Of a stretch of DNA of 64,000 nucleotides, positions 9,363-18,649 are shown piece by piece. The notes beneath the pieces were generated by a model. It saw only the letters and a list, made by a program, of their open reading frames with translations, made no database searches and was not told the origin of the DNA. The stretch's first letter is position 1. The number at the start of each line of letters is the position of its first letter. The stretch comes from CAIWHR01 sp963809965. GTDB lineage: Bacteria > Pseudomonadota > Gammaproteobacteria > Burkholderiales > Casimicrobiaceae. Both the position numbers and the translations under genes were made by a program. Location of the stretch: NCBI GenBank assembly GCA_963809965.1, contig CAWELU010000039.1, positions 26,560 through 90,559 of the forward strand, read 5' to 3'.

Positions 9363-9723
9363 AACCATCGTTCGTTATATCGTCGCCGGCGCGCTCAATA
9401 CCGGGGCGACCTACGCGTTCTTCTACGCGCTGCTGCGTGTCCTACCGTACGCGACCGCCTACACGATCGCCTTCGTCGCCGGCATCGGCCTGTCCTATGT
9501 GCTGAATGCCCGCTTCGTTTTCGCGACGCCGATTCGTCTCGCGAGCGCGCTTGCCTGGCCGCTCATCTATCTCGTCCAGTACCTGATCGGAATCGCGGTG
9601 CTCGCGCTGCTGGTCGAGCGATTCAGCGTTGTCCCGGCAGTTGCCGCCGTCCTGGCGATCGTCGTCACGGTGCCGCTGACGTTCGTTCTGTCGCGCCACG
9701 TGCTCGCCGCGCGGCCCCGCTAG
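9319..9723 (+). CDS. GtrA-family membrane protein (putative polyprenyl-sugar flippase)
   Basis: Small protein of about 134 residues with four hydrophobic segments, matching the GtrA family (RYIVAGALNTGATYAFFYAL, then AFVAGIGLSYVLNARFVF). Family members are thought to flip undecaprenyl-phosphate-linked sugars to the periplasm, beside a GtrB-type transferase. The ATG at 9319 lies 44 bases inside the end of the upstream gene, an unusually long overlap that suggests translational coupling. The end nearly touches the convergent gene that finishes at 9720. Confidence 0.82.
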   Translation: MTNSLPPSAGRGQAETIVRYIVAGALNTGATYAFFYALLRVLPYATAYTIAFVAGIGLSYVLNARFVFATPIRLASALAWPLIYLVQYLIGIAVLALLVERFSVVPAVAAVLAIVVTVPLTFVLSRHVLAARPR

Positions 9724-11087
9724 CGCGCGACCTCCCAGGCACTGATCGACGGCGACTGGTCGCGGACCCACGTCGACAACGACAGCGACCCGGCAACCCA
9801 GACCGCGACCCACGCCGCGACCAGCAACATTCGCTTGTCGCGCCACCCGTCGCGCGCCATGCTGACGGCACACCACGCACCCAGCGGGAATGCGATGAGA
9901 AGCAACGGAAGGCCGAACCGCATCTCGACGGCGGTCAACACGTGCACGCCAAGGTGCAGCGCCACGAAAACTACGAGCGCGAATACGGCGATGCGCGCGG
10001 TCGAGTCTCTTGGCGCACGCCGCGACCAGCGCCAGATACCGAGCAGCGCCAGCGCGACGAATCCATGCGTGAGGATACCGAGCGGGATCCGGTACCACGG
10101 ATCGAGATCACGGCTGTAGGTAAACAGCAGATCCTGGTCGAGCAGATTGAATGCGTGCAGCGCCAACGTCGCGGCACCGGCACCCGGGTAATCGCGGTAC
10201 CAGCGCAGCGGATGGGCTTCGTCAACCGGCCGCCCCTGCGCGAACGGATTGGCATAGAACACCGACGGCAACGGCACCGGCGGCAGCGCGGTTCCATATT
10301 TTAGGTAGGCGATGCCCCAGATCTGCTGGTTGTGACCGAGCGAGGCCGCCGGCAGCGGCGTGGCCTGCCCGTAGAAGCGGAGATTGATCGCGATCTGAGG
10401 TGCGAACGCAACCGCGATGCAGACGAATGCGGCGAGCGCGACGAGCGCGGCGGCGCGTCCAGTCCAGCGGCGCGCAATGCCAACGGCGAGCATCGCCACC
10501 AGCCATGCGATCAGCACGAACACATTGGCCGGTCGCACTACCATCGCAAATGCGGCAGCGAGCGTGCCGACGATGATCTCGCGCGGCAACGGGGTGGTGC
10601 TCGCGAGGAGACGGACCCACGCGCCCGCAACGACGACGATTAGCGTCAGCGACAGACTCTCGGAAAGGCTTTCCGGAGCGTAGGCGAGCACGATCGGATT
10701 GAGCGTCAGCGCGGCGAATACGATGCGCGTCGCCGACGGCGCGATGCGCGCCATGCCGGCACGAAGATACAACGCGGCGGCGAGATAGAGCGCGAGTTGC
10801 GCCTCGAACAGCCACAGGCCAACGGGCGCGCCCGACCAACTCGCCGTCCGCACCAACATTGCCAGGAACAGCGGATAACCGTAGGTGCGAATCTCCGAGC
10901 CGGGAAACGGCCGGAACAGCCCGTTGCGTTCGATATCGTTGGCGAGTTCCAGGTAATTCGCCGCGTCGAACGAGGACGGATAGTGAAGTATCCGCGCGAA
11001 GAACCCATGCGCGACAACGACGGCCGCCGCTAGCAGCAGCCAATCGCTCCGCCCGAGGCGCCATGGCGATGCGCCGCCCGGGCTCAC
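9720..11087 (-). CDS. Polytopic membrane protein, probable GT-C type glycosyltransferase
   Basis: About 455 residues with roughly eleven hydrophobic segments. The first periplasmic loop carries SSFDAANYLELANDIERNG, which resembles the acidic D-x-Y/E-rich loop of GT-C (ArnT/PMT-like) enzymes that use polyprenyl-linked donors. It also contains PGSEIRTYGYPLFLAML. I chose GTG at 11087, which overlaps the upstream stop (GTGA), over an upstream start lying inside the preceding gene. The specific reaction is unknown. The location next to GtrA/GtrB-like genes suggests it is the GtrC-like periplasmic transferase. The frame is intact. Confidence 0.65.
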   Translation of the reverse strand: MSPGGASPWRLGRSDWLLLAAAVVVAHGFFARILHYPSSFDAANYLELANDIERNGLFRPFPGSEIRTYGYPLFLAMLVRTASWSGAPVGLWLFEAQLALYLAAALYLRAGMARIAPSATRIVFAALTLNPIVLAYAPESLSESLSLTLIVVVAGAWVRLLASTTPLPREIIVGTLAAAFAMVVRPANVFVLIAWLVAMLAVGIARRWTGRAAALVALAAFVCIAVAFAPQIAINLRFYGQATPLPAASLGHNQQIWGIAYLKYGTALPPVPLPSVFYANPFAQGRPVDEAHPLRWYRDYPGAGAATLALHAFNLLDQDLLFTYSRDLDPWYRIPLGILTHGFVALALLGIWRWSRRAPRDSTARIAVFALVVFVALHLGVHVLTAVEMRFGLPLLLIAFPLGAWCAVSMARDGWRDKRMLLVAAWVAVWVAGSLSLSTWVRDQSPSISAWEVAR

Positions 11088-12478
11088 TGCGGCGCGGCGC
11101 CCGTTTGGGCGCGCACACTGTTGAGCCGGTAATAGCGCGCAACGCAACGGTTGAGCCACGCGCCAGCGTCCGGAAAGAATTCGACATAATGGATCGTCGG
11201 CGGCATGGACAGACCCAACGGGGTCACGACGACGTTGGTCTGTCCGCGTGCGGCGGCTTCCCTTAGCATCCGGTCGCGCTGCACCAGACGCTCGCGCAGA
11301 CCCTGCGCAAACGCCAAGTCGGGCGCGAGTTGCGCGAAGGCGAGCACCGCGACCGCAAACCCGCCCCCGACCAGCATCGCCGTGACCGCACCTCCCGCAC
11401 GAGCGGCTCGCGCGATCCGAATCGCGTCGGCGTAAAGCGCCGTCGCCACAAGCAGCGCGAGGACATAAAGGAAGAATGCGTTGCGCGGCGCGAATTGCGC
11501 CGGCACCAGCAACATCGGGGCCAGGCTGGCAATGCCCCCGACTATAAGCACGGCCGATTCGAAGACCCCGATACGGTCGGGCATCGCTGCCACGGGCGCA
11601 CTCCGCTCGCGCAGCACGGCGCGCGCCAACAGCGCCAGCGCCGCGGTCGCCGCCAACAGAGACATCACCGCCGTGCCGTTTACCAGGACCTCGCCCACGA
11701 TCATGCGCCCCTGCGCGAGCAAGTATCCCGGGTCATGCCGGAAAGTCTCCGGGGTGACCTCGGCGCGCCGGTAATTGCCCGGCGCGATCGCCAACAATAC
11801 CGCGCCCAGCACGAAACCGGCAATGCGCACCGCGAGCGCGCGGCGTCGGTCGCGCGTCATCGACGCGCGCTGCCGCATGCCCATAAGCACGAAGTAAGTC
11901 AATGCGATCGGCCACAACAACTCGATGGCGTTGCCAAGCAGCGCGCCCATGACGAATCCGGCGACCGGACCGGCGGCGCGGGCGCCATGCAACAATCTGT
12001 GGGTATCGATGATCCAGACGAGAAGCAACATCAGCGGCAACAGGTAGACCAGCGCGCCGGTAGTCCAGAACACCGTCTGCCCGAGCAACGGGTAGAGTCC
12101 GAGGGATAGTGCGGCGAGCGCGAACATCCGCACCGGCCAGCGCGTGTCGTCGGCGCCGGCAAGTCGCGCGAGCAAGCCCGCGGCGCCGAGCAGGCTTGCA
12201 CCGCACAGGGCGCTCAACCAGTGCAGTGCCGGAAGATCGACCAATGCCAGCGTGACGTACATCGCGAGGCCGGTGACTACGCGGCCGCTCCACTCGAAGT
12301 ATAGCCAGCGCATCGCGCCGGCAATACCCTTCTCGTCGAGATGCATCCAGTTGCAGTAGTCGTCGGCTGCAAACCAGGTCACGACCCCAAGCGCCGCCAG
12401 CAAGCCGGTGAGCGACGCGATCGCGGCCAGCGAGACGCCGTTGACGATCGTACCAACGGTATCGCGCGCGATGGTCAC
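11084..12478 (-). CDS. Polytopic membrane protein (DUF6056-like)
   Basis: About 464 residues and some eleven hydrophobic segments. The N-terminal FAADDYCNWMHLDEKG loop carries the DDY motif typical of DUF6056 proteins, a GT-C-like group found in surface glycan loci. The sequence continues with GQTVFWTTGALVYLLPL and GNAIELLWPIALTYF. Translation starts at GTG 12478 and overlaps the following gene by four bases, so the two membrane proteins are probably co-translated. No function can be assigned beyond a probable role in glycan transfer. The frame is intact. Confidence 0.6.
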   Translation of the reverse strand: MTIARDTVGTIVNGVSLAAIASLTGLLAALGVVTWFAADDYCNWMHLDEKGIAGAMRWLYFEWSGRVVTGLAMYVTLALVDLPALHWLSALCGASLLGAAGLLARLAGADDTRWPVRMFALAALSLGLYPLLGQTVFWTTGALVYLLPLMLLLVWIIDTHRLLHGARAAGPVAGFVMGALLGNAIELLWPIALTYFVLMGMRQRASMTRDRRRALAVRIAGFVLGAVLLAIAPGNYRRAEVTPETFRHDPGYLLAQGRMIVGEVLVNGTAVMSLLAATAALALLARAVLRERSAPVAAMPDRIGVFESAVLIVGGIASLAPMLLVPAQFAPRNAFFLYVLALLVATALYADAIRIARAARAGGAVTAMLVGGGFAVAVLAFAQLAPDLAFAQGLRERLVQRDRMLREAAARGQTNVVVTPLGLSMPPTIHYVEFFPDAGAWLNRCVARYYRLNSVRAQTGAAPQ

Positions 12479-12548
12479 GCCGGCGCGTTCCGCCGCGATG
12501 CGGTGCAGCGATGAAGGGCGCCGGGCCGAATCGCGGCGTCGACGGCAC

Positions 12549-13113
12549 TCAGATCTTGGGCAACGTGACGCCCTGCTGCCCCTGGTACTTGCCGCCGCGG
12601 TCCTTGTACGACGTCTCGCAGACCTCGTCCGACTCGAAGAAGATCACCTGCGCGACGCCCTCGTTGGCGTAGATCTTCGCCGGCAGCGGCGTCGTGTTCG
12701 AGAACTCGAGCGTGACGAAGCCCTCCCACTCCGGCTCGAACGGCGTCACGTTGACGATGATGCCGCAGCGGGCGTACGTGCTCTTGCCCGAGGCAGATCG
12801 TGAGCACGTTGCGCGGAATGCGGAAGTACTCGACCGTGCGCGCGAGCGCGAACGAGTTCGGCGGGATGATGCAGACGTCGCCGGCGAAGTCGACGAACGA
12901 GCCGGCGTCGAACGCCTTCGGGTCGACGATCGTCGAGTTGATGTTGGTGAAGATCTTGAATTCGCGCGAGCAGCGGATGTCGTAGCCGTAGCTCGACGTG
13001 CCGTACGAGACGATCTTGTGGCCGTTCGACCTCGCGCACCTGCCCCGGCTCGAACGGCTCGATCATCCGGTGCTCGCCGCCATCCGGCGGATCCACTTGT
13101 CGGACTTGATCAC
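12549..13113 (-). CDS. dcd: dCTP deaminase (three frame changes)
   Basis: Deaminates dCTP to dUTP, feeding dTMP synthesis. The conserved pieces follow in order across frames: VIKSDKWIRRMA, EHRMIEPFEPGQVRE, FTNINSTIVDPK, then IIVNVTPFEPEWEGFVTLEF and GVAQVIFFESDEVC, ending KYQGQQGVTLPKI. Length is about 187 residues, as usual for the beta/gamma-proteobacterial form. Frame changes fall near 13079 (one base short), 13027 and 12787 (one base extra each). The start is GTG at 13113, with GGGGAG just upstream. It lies 79 bp downstream of apbC on the same strand and is probably co-transcribed with it. Confidence 0.88.
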
Positions 13114-13192
13114 ACTGCTCCCCTTTCCCCGACGCTGCCCCGCGTGGCAAATCCGTGCCGCACCCGGGTCGGCACCAAACCTATCCGCGGTG

Positions 13193-14287
13193 TCAGGTGT
13201 TCTGGATGACGATGCGACGGGAACTTCGCCGAGAAGTCCTCCGCCTTCTGCGCGACGAACACCGCGGTCTTGCGCGCGATCTCGCGGTAGATCTGCGCGA
13301 CCTTGCCGTCGGGGTCGGCGACGACCGTCGGCCGGCCCGGAGTCGGTCTGCTCGCGGATCCGGATGTCGAGCGGCAGCCCGCCCAGGAACGGCACGTTGT
13401 AGTCGGCGCACATCTTCTCCGCGCCGCCCTCGCCGAAGATGTGCTCGGCGTGGCCGCAGTTCGAGCAGATGTGGATGCTCATGTTCTCGACGATGCCGAC
13501 GATCGGCACGCCGACCTTCTCGAACATCTTGAGGCCCTTGCGCGCGTCGATCAGCGCGATGTCCTGCGGCGTCGTGACGATCACGGCGCCGGTGACCGGC
13601 ACCTTCTGCGCCAGCGTCAGCTGGATGTCGCCGGTGCCCGGCGGCATGTCGACGACCAGGTAGTCGAGCTCGCGCCAGTTGCGTGTCCTTCAGCAGCTGC
13701 TCGAGCGCCTGCGTCACCATCGGCCCGCGCCAGACCATCGGCGTGTCGGCGTCGATCAGGAAGCCGATCGACATCGCCTGCAGCCCGTAGGCCTCGAGCG
13801 GCTCCAGCGTCTTGCCGTCCTTCGACTCCGGCCGGCCGGCGATGCCGAGCATCGTCGGCTGCGACGGACCGTAGATGTCGGCGTCGAGCACGCCGACCGT
13901 GCGCGCCTTCGGCGGCGAGCGCGAGCGCGAGGTTGACCGCGGTCGTCGACTTGCCGACGCCGCCCTTGCCGCGACGCGACGGCGATGATGTTCTTGACGC
14001 CGGGGACGAGCTTCACGCCGCGCTGCACCGCGTGCGACGTGATCTTCTGCGTGATGTTGACGGTCACGCGGCCGACGCCCGGCAGCGCGGCGAGATCCTG
14101 CGCGATCAGCTTCCGCAGGATCTCGTGCTGCGTCTTCGCCGGATAGCCGAGCTGGATGTCGACGGTGATGTCGCCGCCGTCGATCGCTGATCTTCTTCAC
14201 CGCCTTGCCGGCGACGAAGTCCTTGCCGGTGTTCGGATCGATCAGCGCGCGCAGGCGGCGCCTGGACGTCGGCCTCGTGATGGCCAT
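13193..14287 (-). CDS. apbC: Mrp/ApbC-type iron-sulfur cluster carrier ATPase (several frame changes)
   Basis: P-loop scaffold or carrier for Fe-S clusters. An N-terminal DUF59/MIP18 domain (about residues 1-90, LIDPNTGKDFVAGKAV) is followed by the ATPase. The deviant Walker A GKGGVGKST spans a one-base insertion near 13971. Further on are LDADIYGPSQPTMLGI, DMPPGTGDIQLTLAQ and the CxxC cluster site SNCGHAEHIF preceded by HIC. It ends IVIQNT. I count about nine single-base differences (near 14275, 14258, 14185, 13971, 13912, 13681, 13337 and 13214 among them), nearly all insertions. It is divergent from metG with about 140 bp between, as is common in Burkholderiales. Confidence 0.88.
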   Translation of the reverse strand: MAITRPTSRRRLRALIDPNTGKDFVAGKAVKKISDRRRRHHRRHPARLSGEDAARDPAEADRAGSRRAAGRRPRDRQHHAEDHVARGAARREARPRRQEHHRRRVAARAASASRRPRSTSRSRSPPKARTVGVLDADIYGPSQPTMLGIAGRPESKDGKTLEPLEAYGLQAMSIGFLIDADTPMVWRGPMVTQALEQLLKDTQLARARLPGRRHAAGHRRHPADAGAEGAGHRRRDRHDAAGHRADRRAQGPQDVREGRRADRRHRREHEHPHLLELRPRRAHLRRGRRGEDVRRLQRAVPGRAAARHPDPRADRLRAGRRSSPTPTARSRRSTARSRARPRCSSRRRRRTSRRSSRRIVIQNT

Positions 14288-14427
14288 CGAATGCTCCGTG
14301 TCGGGCGAAGTTGGGCGAAGCGGGAAAAGTATTCGATTTTATCGAAAAACGGCGCCGTTCGATCATGCGATGGCGATCGCTTTGCTAGAATTCCGTTTTC
14401 CCCCTGCCCCGCGCAAGGTCTTCCCCG

Positions 14428-16585
14428 ATGGCCGCATCGTCCGCCGGAGTCGTCCGGCCGCCGCCGCCTTTTCGTCACGACGGCGCTGCCGTACGCGAAC
14501 GGGCCGTTCCACATCGGCCACATCATGGAGTACATCCAGGCCGACATCTGGGTGCGCTTCCAGCGGATGCAGGGCCACGAGGTGCATTTCGTCTGCGCCG
14601 ACGACACGCACGGCGCGCCGATCATGCTGAAGGCGGAGGCCGAGGGCATCACGCCGCAGGCGCTCGTCGCGCGCGATCGCCGCGACGCGTCCGAAGCATC
14701 TCGCCGGGCTTCCACATCAGCTTCGACCACTGGCATTCGACCGACTCGCCGGAGAACGTCGAGCTGTCGCAGGACATCTACCGCAAGCTCAAGGCGCGCG
14801 GGCTCATCTATCGCGAAGACCGATCGAGCAGTTCTTCGATCCGGTGAAGGCGGATGTTCCTGCCGGACCGCTACATCAAGGGCAAGTGCCCGAAGTGCGG
14901 CGCGAAGGACCAGTACGGCGACGCCTGCGAGAGTCTGCAGCTCGACGTACGCGCCGACCGACCTCGTCGAATCCGTATTCGACGCTCTCCGGCGCGACGC
15001 CCGAGCTGCGCGACGTCCGAGCACCTCTTCTTCCGGCTCTCCGACCCCGCGGTCGTCGCGTTCCTGCAAGCGGTGGACGCGGCGCCTCGCCGGGCGCGCG
15101 CTGCAGCCCGAGGTGCTCAACAAGATCAGCGAGTGGCTGGGCGGCGACGGCGAGGAGGGCAAGCTCGCCGACTGGGACATCTCGCGCGACGCGCCGTACT
15201 TCGGCATCCCGATCCCGGACGCGCCCGGCAAGTATTTCTACGTCTGGCTCGACGCGCCGATCGGCTACCTCGCGAGCCTCAAGGCGCACCTGGCGCAGCA
15301 GGGCCTCGACTTCGCGCGCGTTCCTGCAGAGTCCCGACGTCGACCAGTATCACTTCATCGGCAAGGACATCGTCTACTTCCACACGCTGTTCTGGCCGGC
15401 GATGCTCGAAGTTCGCCGGCGCGCCGTACAAGGTGCCGGACAACGTGTTCGTGCACGGCTTCATCACCTTCTCCGGCGAGAAGATGTCGAAGTCGCGCGG
15501 CACCGGCATCAGCCCCGACGTCTACCTCGACCTCGGGCTCAACCCCGAGTGGCTGCGCTACTACATCGCGGCCAAGCTCAACGACCGCGTCGAGGACCTC
15601 GACTTCAATCCCGACGACTTCGTCGCGCGCGTCAACAGCGACCTCGTCGGCAAGTACGTGAACATCGCGAGCCGCGCGGCGCACGTTCATCACGCGGCAT
15701 TTCGACGGCAAGCTGTCGCGGCGCCGCCGGATGCCGGCACGTCGATCAGCGCGCCGGGTCCACGATCATCGCGTGGGGCGCGCGAGGCGACGATCGCGGA
15801 AGCGTACGAGGCGCGCGAGTTCGGCAAGGCCGTGCGCGAGATCATGCGCGTCGCCGATCGCGTGAACGAGCGCTTCGACAGCGCGAAGCCATGGGAGCTC
15901 GCCAAGGATCCGGCGGCGACGCGACGAGCTGCAGGATGTCTGCTCCGATACCCTCAACGCATTTCGCGCGCTCACCTACTACCTGGCGCCGGTGCTGCCC
16001 GACGTCGCGCGGCGCGTGGCGACGCTGCTCGCGCTGCCATGGCCGCTCGCCTGGAGCGACATCGAGCGAGTCGCGCATGTCGATCGCGACCCTACGAGCA
16101 CCTGATGACCCGGATCGATCCGAAGCAGATGGACGCGCTCCTCGACGGCTGCAGCAGGTGGCCGCCGAGTCGAAAGCCCTCGCCGCGCCGAGCCCCGGTG
16201 CCCGCGCCGTCGCCCGCCCCCGCCGATGCCGGCGGCGAAGCCGCAGCCAGCGCAGCGCCGATCTCGATCGACGACTTCGCGAAGGTCGACCTGCGCATCG
16301 CGCGGATCGTCAACGCCGAGCACGTCGACGGCGCCGACAAGCTGCTGAAGCTCACGCTCGACGTCGGCGAAGGCCGCCACCGCACGGTGTTCGCCGGCAT
16401 CAAGTCGGCGTACCGGCCCGAGGACGCTCGTCGGCCGCCTGACGCCGATGGTCGCGAACCTCGCGCCGCGCAAGATGAAGTTCGGGCTGTCCGAGGGCAT
16501 GGTGCTCGCCGCATCGGGCGACGGTCCCGGCATCTTCCTGCTCGCGCCCGACGCCGGCGCGCTGCCCGGAATGCGCGTGAAATGA
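14428..16585 (+). CDS. metG: Methionyl-tRNA synthetase (about fifteen frame changes)
   Basis: Class I aminoacyl-tRNA synthetase charging tRNA-Met. Catalytic signatures are present across frames: PYANGPFHIGHIMEYIQAD (HIGH motif), the zinc knuckle CPKCGAKDQYGDAC, YVWLDAPIGYLAS and SGEKMSKSRGTG (KMSKS loop). A C-terminal EMAP-like tRNA-binding domain (DFAKVDLRIARIVN) ends GALPGMRVK at 16585. Full length is about 710 residues. The frame changes at roughly 14460, 14677, 14708, 14948, 14970, 15013, 15071, 15319, 15411, 15684, 15925 and beyond are almost all one extra G or C. Because the gene is essential, I read these as sequence errors. The ATG at 14428 starts MAASSAG; the first residues are uncertain. 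Confidence 0.9.
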
Positions 16586-16642
16586 CCGCGGGCCGCGAGG
16601 TGGCCGCGCCGCGCGCGGCGACACTGATCCGGACGCGCCGCG

Positions 16643-18649
16643 ATGACCCCGACGCCGCTCGAGCTCGTCATCGCCGCGATCGTGGCGTGGCTCGCGATCG
16701 GCGCGCTCGGACTCGTGCGGCCGCGCGCGCCTGCGCTTCGTCAGCCGCGCGCTGTTTCCGCGCCGGCGCGGCCGTCGGCCTCGCGCTCGCCGTCGTCGCG
16801 CTCTTCGCGATCGGGCCAGCTGCCGCAGTCGCATCGTGCTGCCGCTCGGCTTGCCGGACCTGCCGTTCCACCTGCGCCTCGACGCGCTGTCGGCGTTCTT
16901 CCTGCTGCTGCTCGGCGCCGCCGGCGCCGCGATCTCGCTTGTTCTCGGCCGGCTACTTCCGCTCGGGCGAAGGCACGGCGCCCGGACTCATCTGCTTCCA
17001 GTACCACGTCGTTTCTCGCGGCCATGGCGCTGGTGCTGATCGCCGACGACGCCTACCTGTTCATGGTCGCGTGGGAGACGATGGCGCTCTCGTCGTACTT
17101 CCTCGTCACCACCGACCACCGGATCCCGGAGATCCGCCGCGCCGGCTTTCTCTACCTGCTGATCGCGCACGTCGGCGCGATCGCCATCCTGCTGTGCTTC
17201 GGCGTGCTGCAGGGCGGCAGCGGCGACTACACGTTCGGCTCGATGCGCTCGGTCATCCTGACCGGCGCCTGGCCGACGGCCGCCTTCTTCCTCGCGCTGT
17301 TCGGCTTCGGCGCCAAGGCCGGACTGCTGCCGCTGCACGTCTGGCTGCCGGAGGCGCACCCGGCGGCGCCCTCGCCGGTGTCGGCGCTGATGAGCGGCGT
17401 GATGCTGAAGACCGCGATCTACGGCCTGCTGCGCGTCACGTTCGACCTTCTCAACGGTCAGCTCTGGTGGTGGGGCGTCGTCGCGCTGGCGCTGGGCCTC
17501 GCGACCGCGCTGTTCGGCGTCATCTTCGCCGCGGTGCAGATCGGACATGAAGCGGCTGCTCGCCTATTCGTCGATCGAGAACATCGGCATCATCGTCGCC
17601 GGCATCGGACTCGCCATCCTGTTCAAGGCCTACGGCAAGACGCTGCTGGCCGCCATCACGCTGACGGCGGTGCTCTACCACGCGCTGAATCACGCGTTCT
17701 TCAAGAGCCTGCTGTTTCTCGCCACCGGCTCGGTGCTGCACGCGACCAAGGAGCGCAGCCTGGGCAAGCTTGGCGGCCTGATCCACCGGATGCCGTGGGT
17801 GGCATGGCTCGCGCTCGTCGGCACGCTCGCCATCGCCGGGATGCCGCCGTTGAACGGCTTCGTTTCCGAATGGCTGCTGCTGCAGGCTTTCCTGTTCACG
17901 CCGACCCTGCCGCAGTCGTTCGTCAACATGCTGGTGCCGCTGGCCGCGGCCGCGCTGGTGCTCGCCGCCGCGCTCGCGGCCTACGTGATGGTCAAGTTCT
18001 ACGGCGTCGTCTTCCTCGGGCGCCCGCGCGAACCCAACCTCGCCTATGCGCACGACGCCGGCCCGTTCGAGCGTGCCGCGCTCGTCTGGCTCGCGGCGGG
18101 CTGCGTCCTGCTCGGCGTCTTTCCCGTCAACGTGATTTCGATGCTCGATCCGATCATCACGATGCTGATCGGCGCCGGCGCCAGCATGCAGGGCATGGAC
18201 AACTGGCTGCTGCTGGCGCCGATCAACGAGGATCGCTCGAGCTACAGCCCGCTGATCGTGCTCGTCGTCATCGTCGGCGTCGTGCTGCTGACGATCCAGA
18301 TCGTGCATCGGTACTACCACGGCCGCGTCCGGCGCTCGCCGGCCTGGGATTGCGGGTACCCGTTGCAGACACCGCGGATGCAGGACACCGCCGAGGGCTT
18401 CGGCCAGCCGATCCGCCAGGTGTTCGAGCCGTTCTTCCGCATCGAGCGCGAGCTGCCCTCGCCGTTCGACCGCGAACCGAAATACCGGATGCAGACCTAC
18501 GATCGCGCCTGGCGCGGGCTCTACGAGCCCATCGTCAAGAGTGCCGATTTCTCGCCCGGCTCGCGGGCCTGATCCAGCAAGGCCGCATCGGCGTGTACCT
18601 CACCTACAGCTTCTGCACGCTGCTCGCGCTGCTCTTCTTCGTCCGATGA
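16643..18649 (+). CDS. hyfB: Hydrogenase-4 component B-like proton-conducting membrane subunit (several frame changes)
   Basis: Antiporter-like membrane subunit related to NuoL and HyfB, about 665 residues with around 14-16 membrane segments. The proton-antiporter core is clear: MVAWETMALSSYFLVTT, FGFGAKAGLLPLHVWLPEAH, MKRLLAYSSIENIGII, then NHAFFKSLLFLATGSVLH with conserved lysines and histidine. The C-terminus has CGYPLQTPRMQDTAEGFG, usual for HyfB/HycC. Frame changes cluster in the first 400 bp (near 16735, 16830, 16940, 17010), with further ones near 17545 and 18555. It follows metG by 57 bp and overlaps hyfC by ATGA, making it the first gene of the complex. Confidence 0.85.
   Translation: MTPTPLELVIAAIVAWLAIGALGLVRPRAPALRQPRAVSAPARPSASRSPSSRSSRSGQLPQSHRAAARLAGPAVPPAPRRAVGVLPAAARRRRRRDLACSRPATSARAKARRPDSSASSTTSFLAAMALVLIADDAYLFMVAWETMALSSYFLVTTDHRIPEIRRAGFLYLLIAHVGAIAILLCFGVLQGGSGDYTFGSMRSVILTGAWPTAAFFLALFGFGAKAGLLPLHVWLPEAHPAAPSPVSALMSGVMLKTAIYGLLRVTFDLLNGQLWWWGVVALALGLATALFGVIFAAVQIGHEAAARLFVDREHRHHRRRHRTRHPVQGLRQDAAGRHHADGGALPRAESRVLQEPAVSRHRLGAARDQGAQPGQAWRPDPPDAVGGMARARRHARHRRDAAVERLRFRMAAAAGFPVHADPAAVVRQHAGAAGRGRAGARRRARGLRDGQVLRRRLPRAPARTQPRLCARRRPVRACRARLARGGLRPARRLSRQRDFDARSDHHDADRRRRQHAGHGQLAAAGADQRGSLELQPADRARRHRRRRAADDPDRASVLPRPRPALAGLGLRVPVADTADAGHRRGLRPADPPGVRAVLPHRARAALAVRPRTEIPDADLRSRLARALRAHRQECRFLARLAGLIQQGRIGVYLTYSFCTLLALLFFVR

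Noticed and set aside
12549..18649. Programmed ribosomal frameshifting in metG, apbC and hyfB
   Set aside because: The shifts are too many, occur at unrelated sites without slippery sequences, and affect unrelated genes; sequence errors explain them better.
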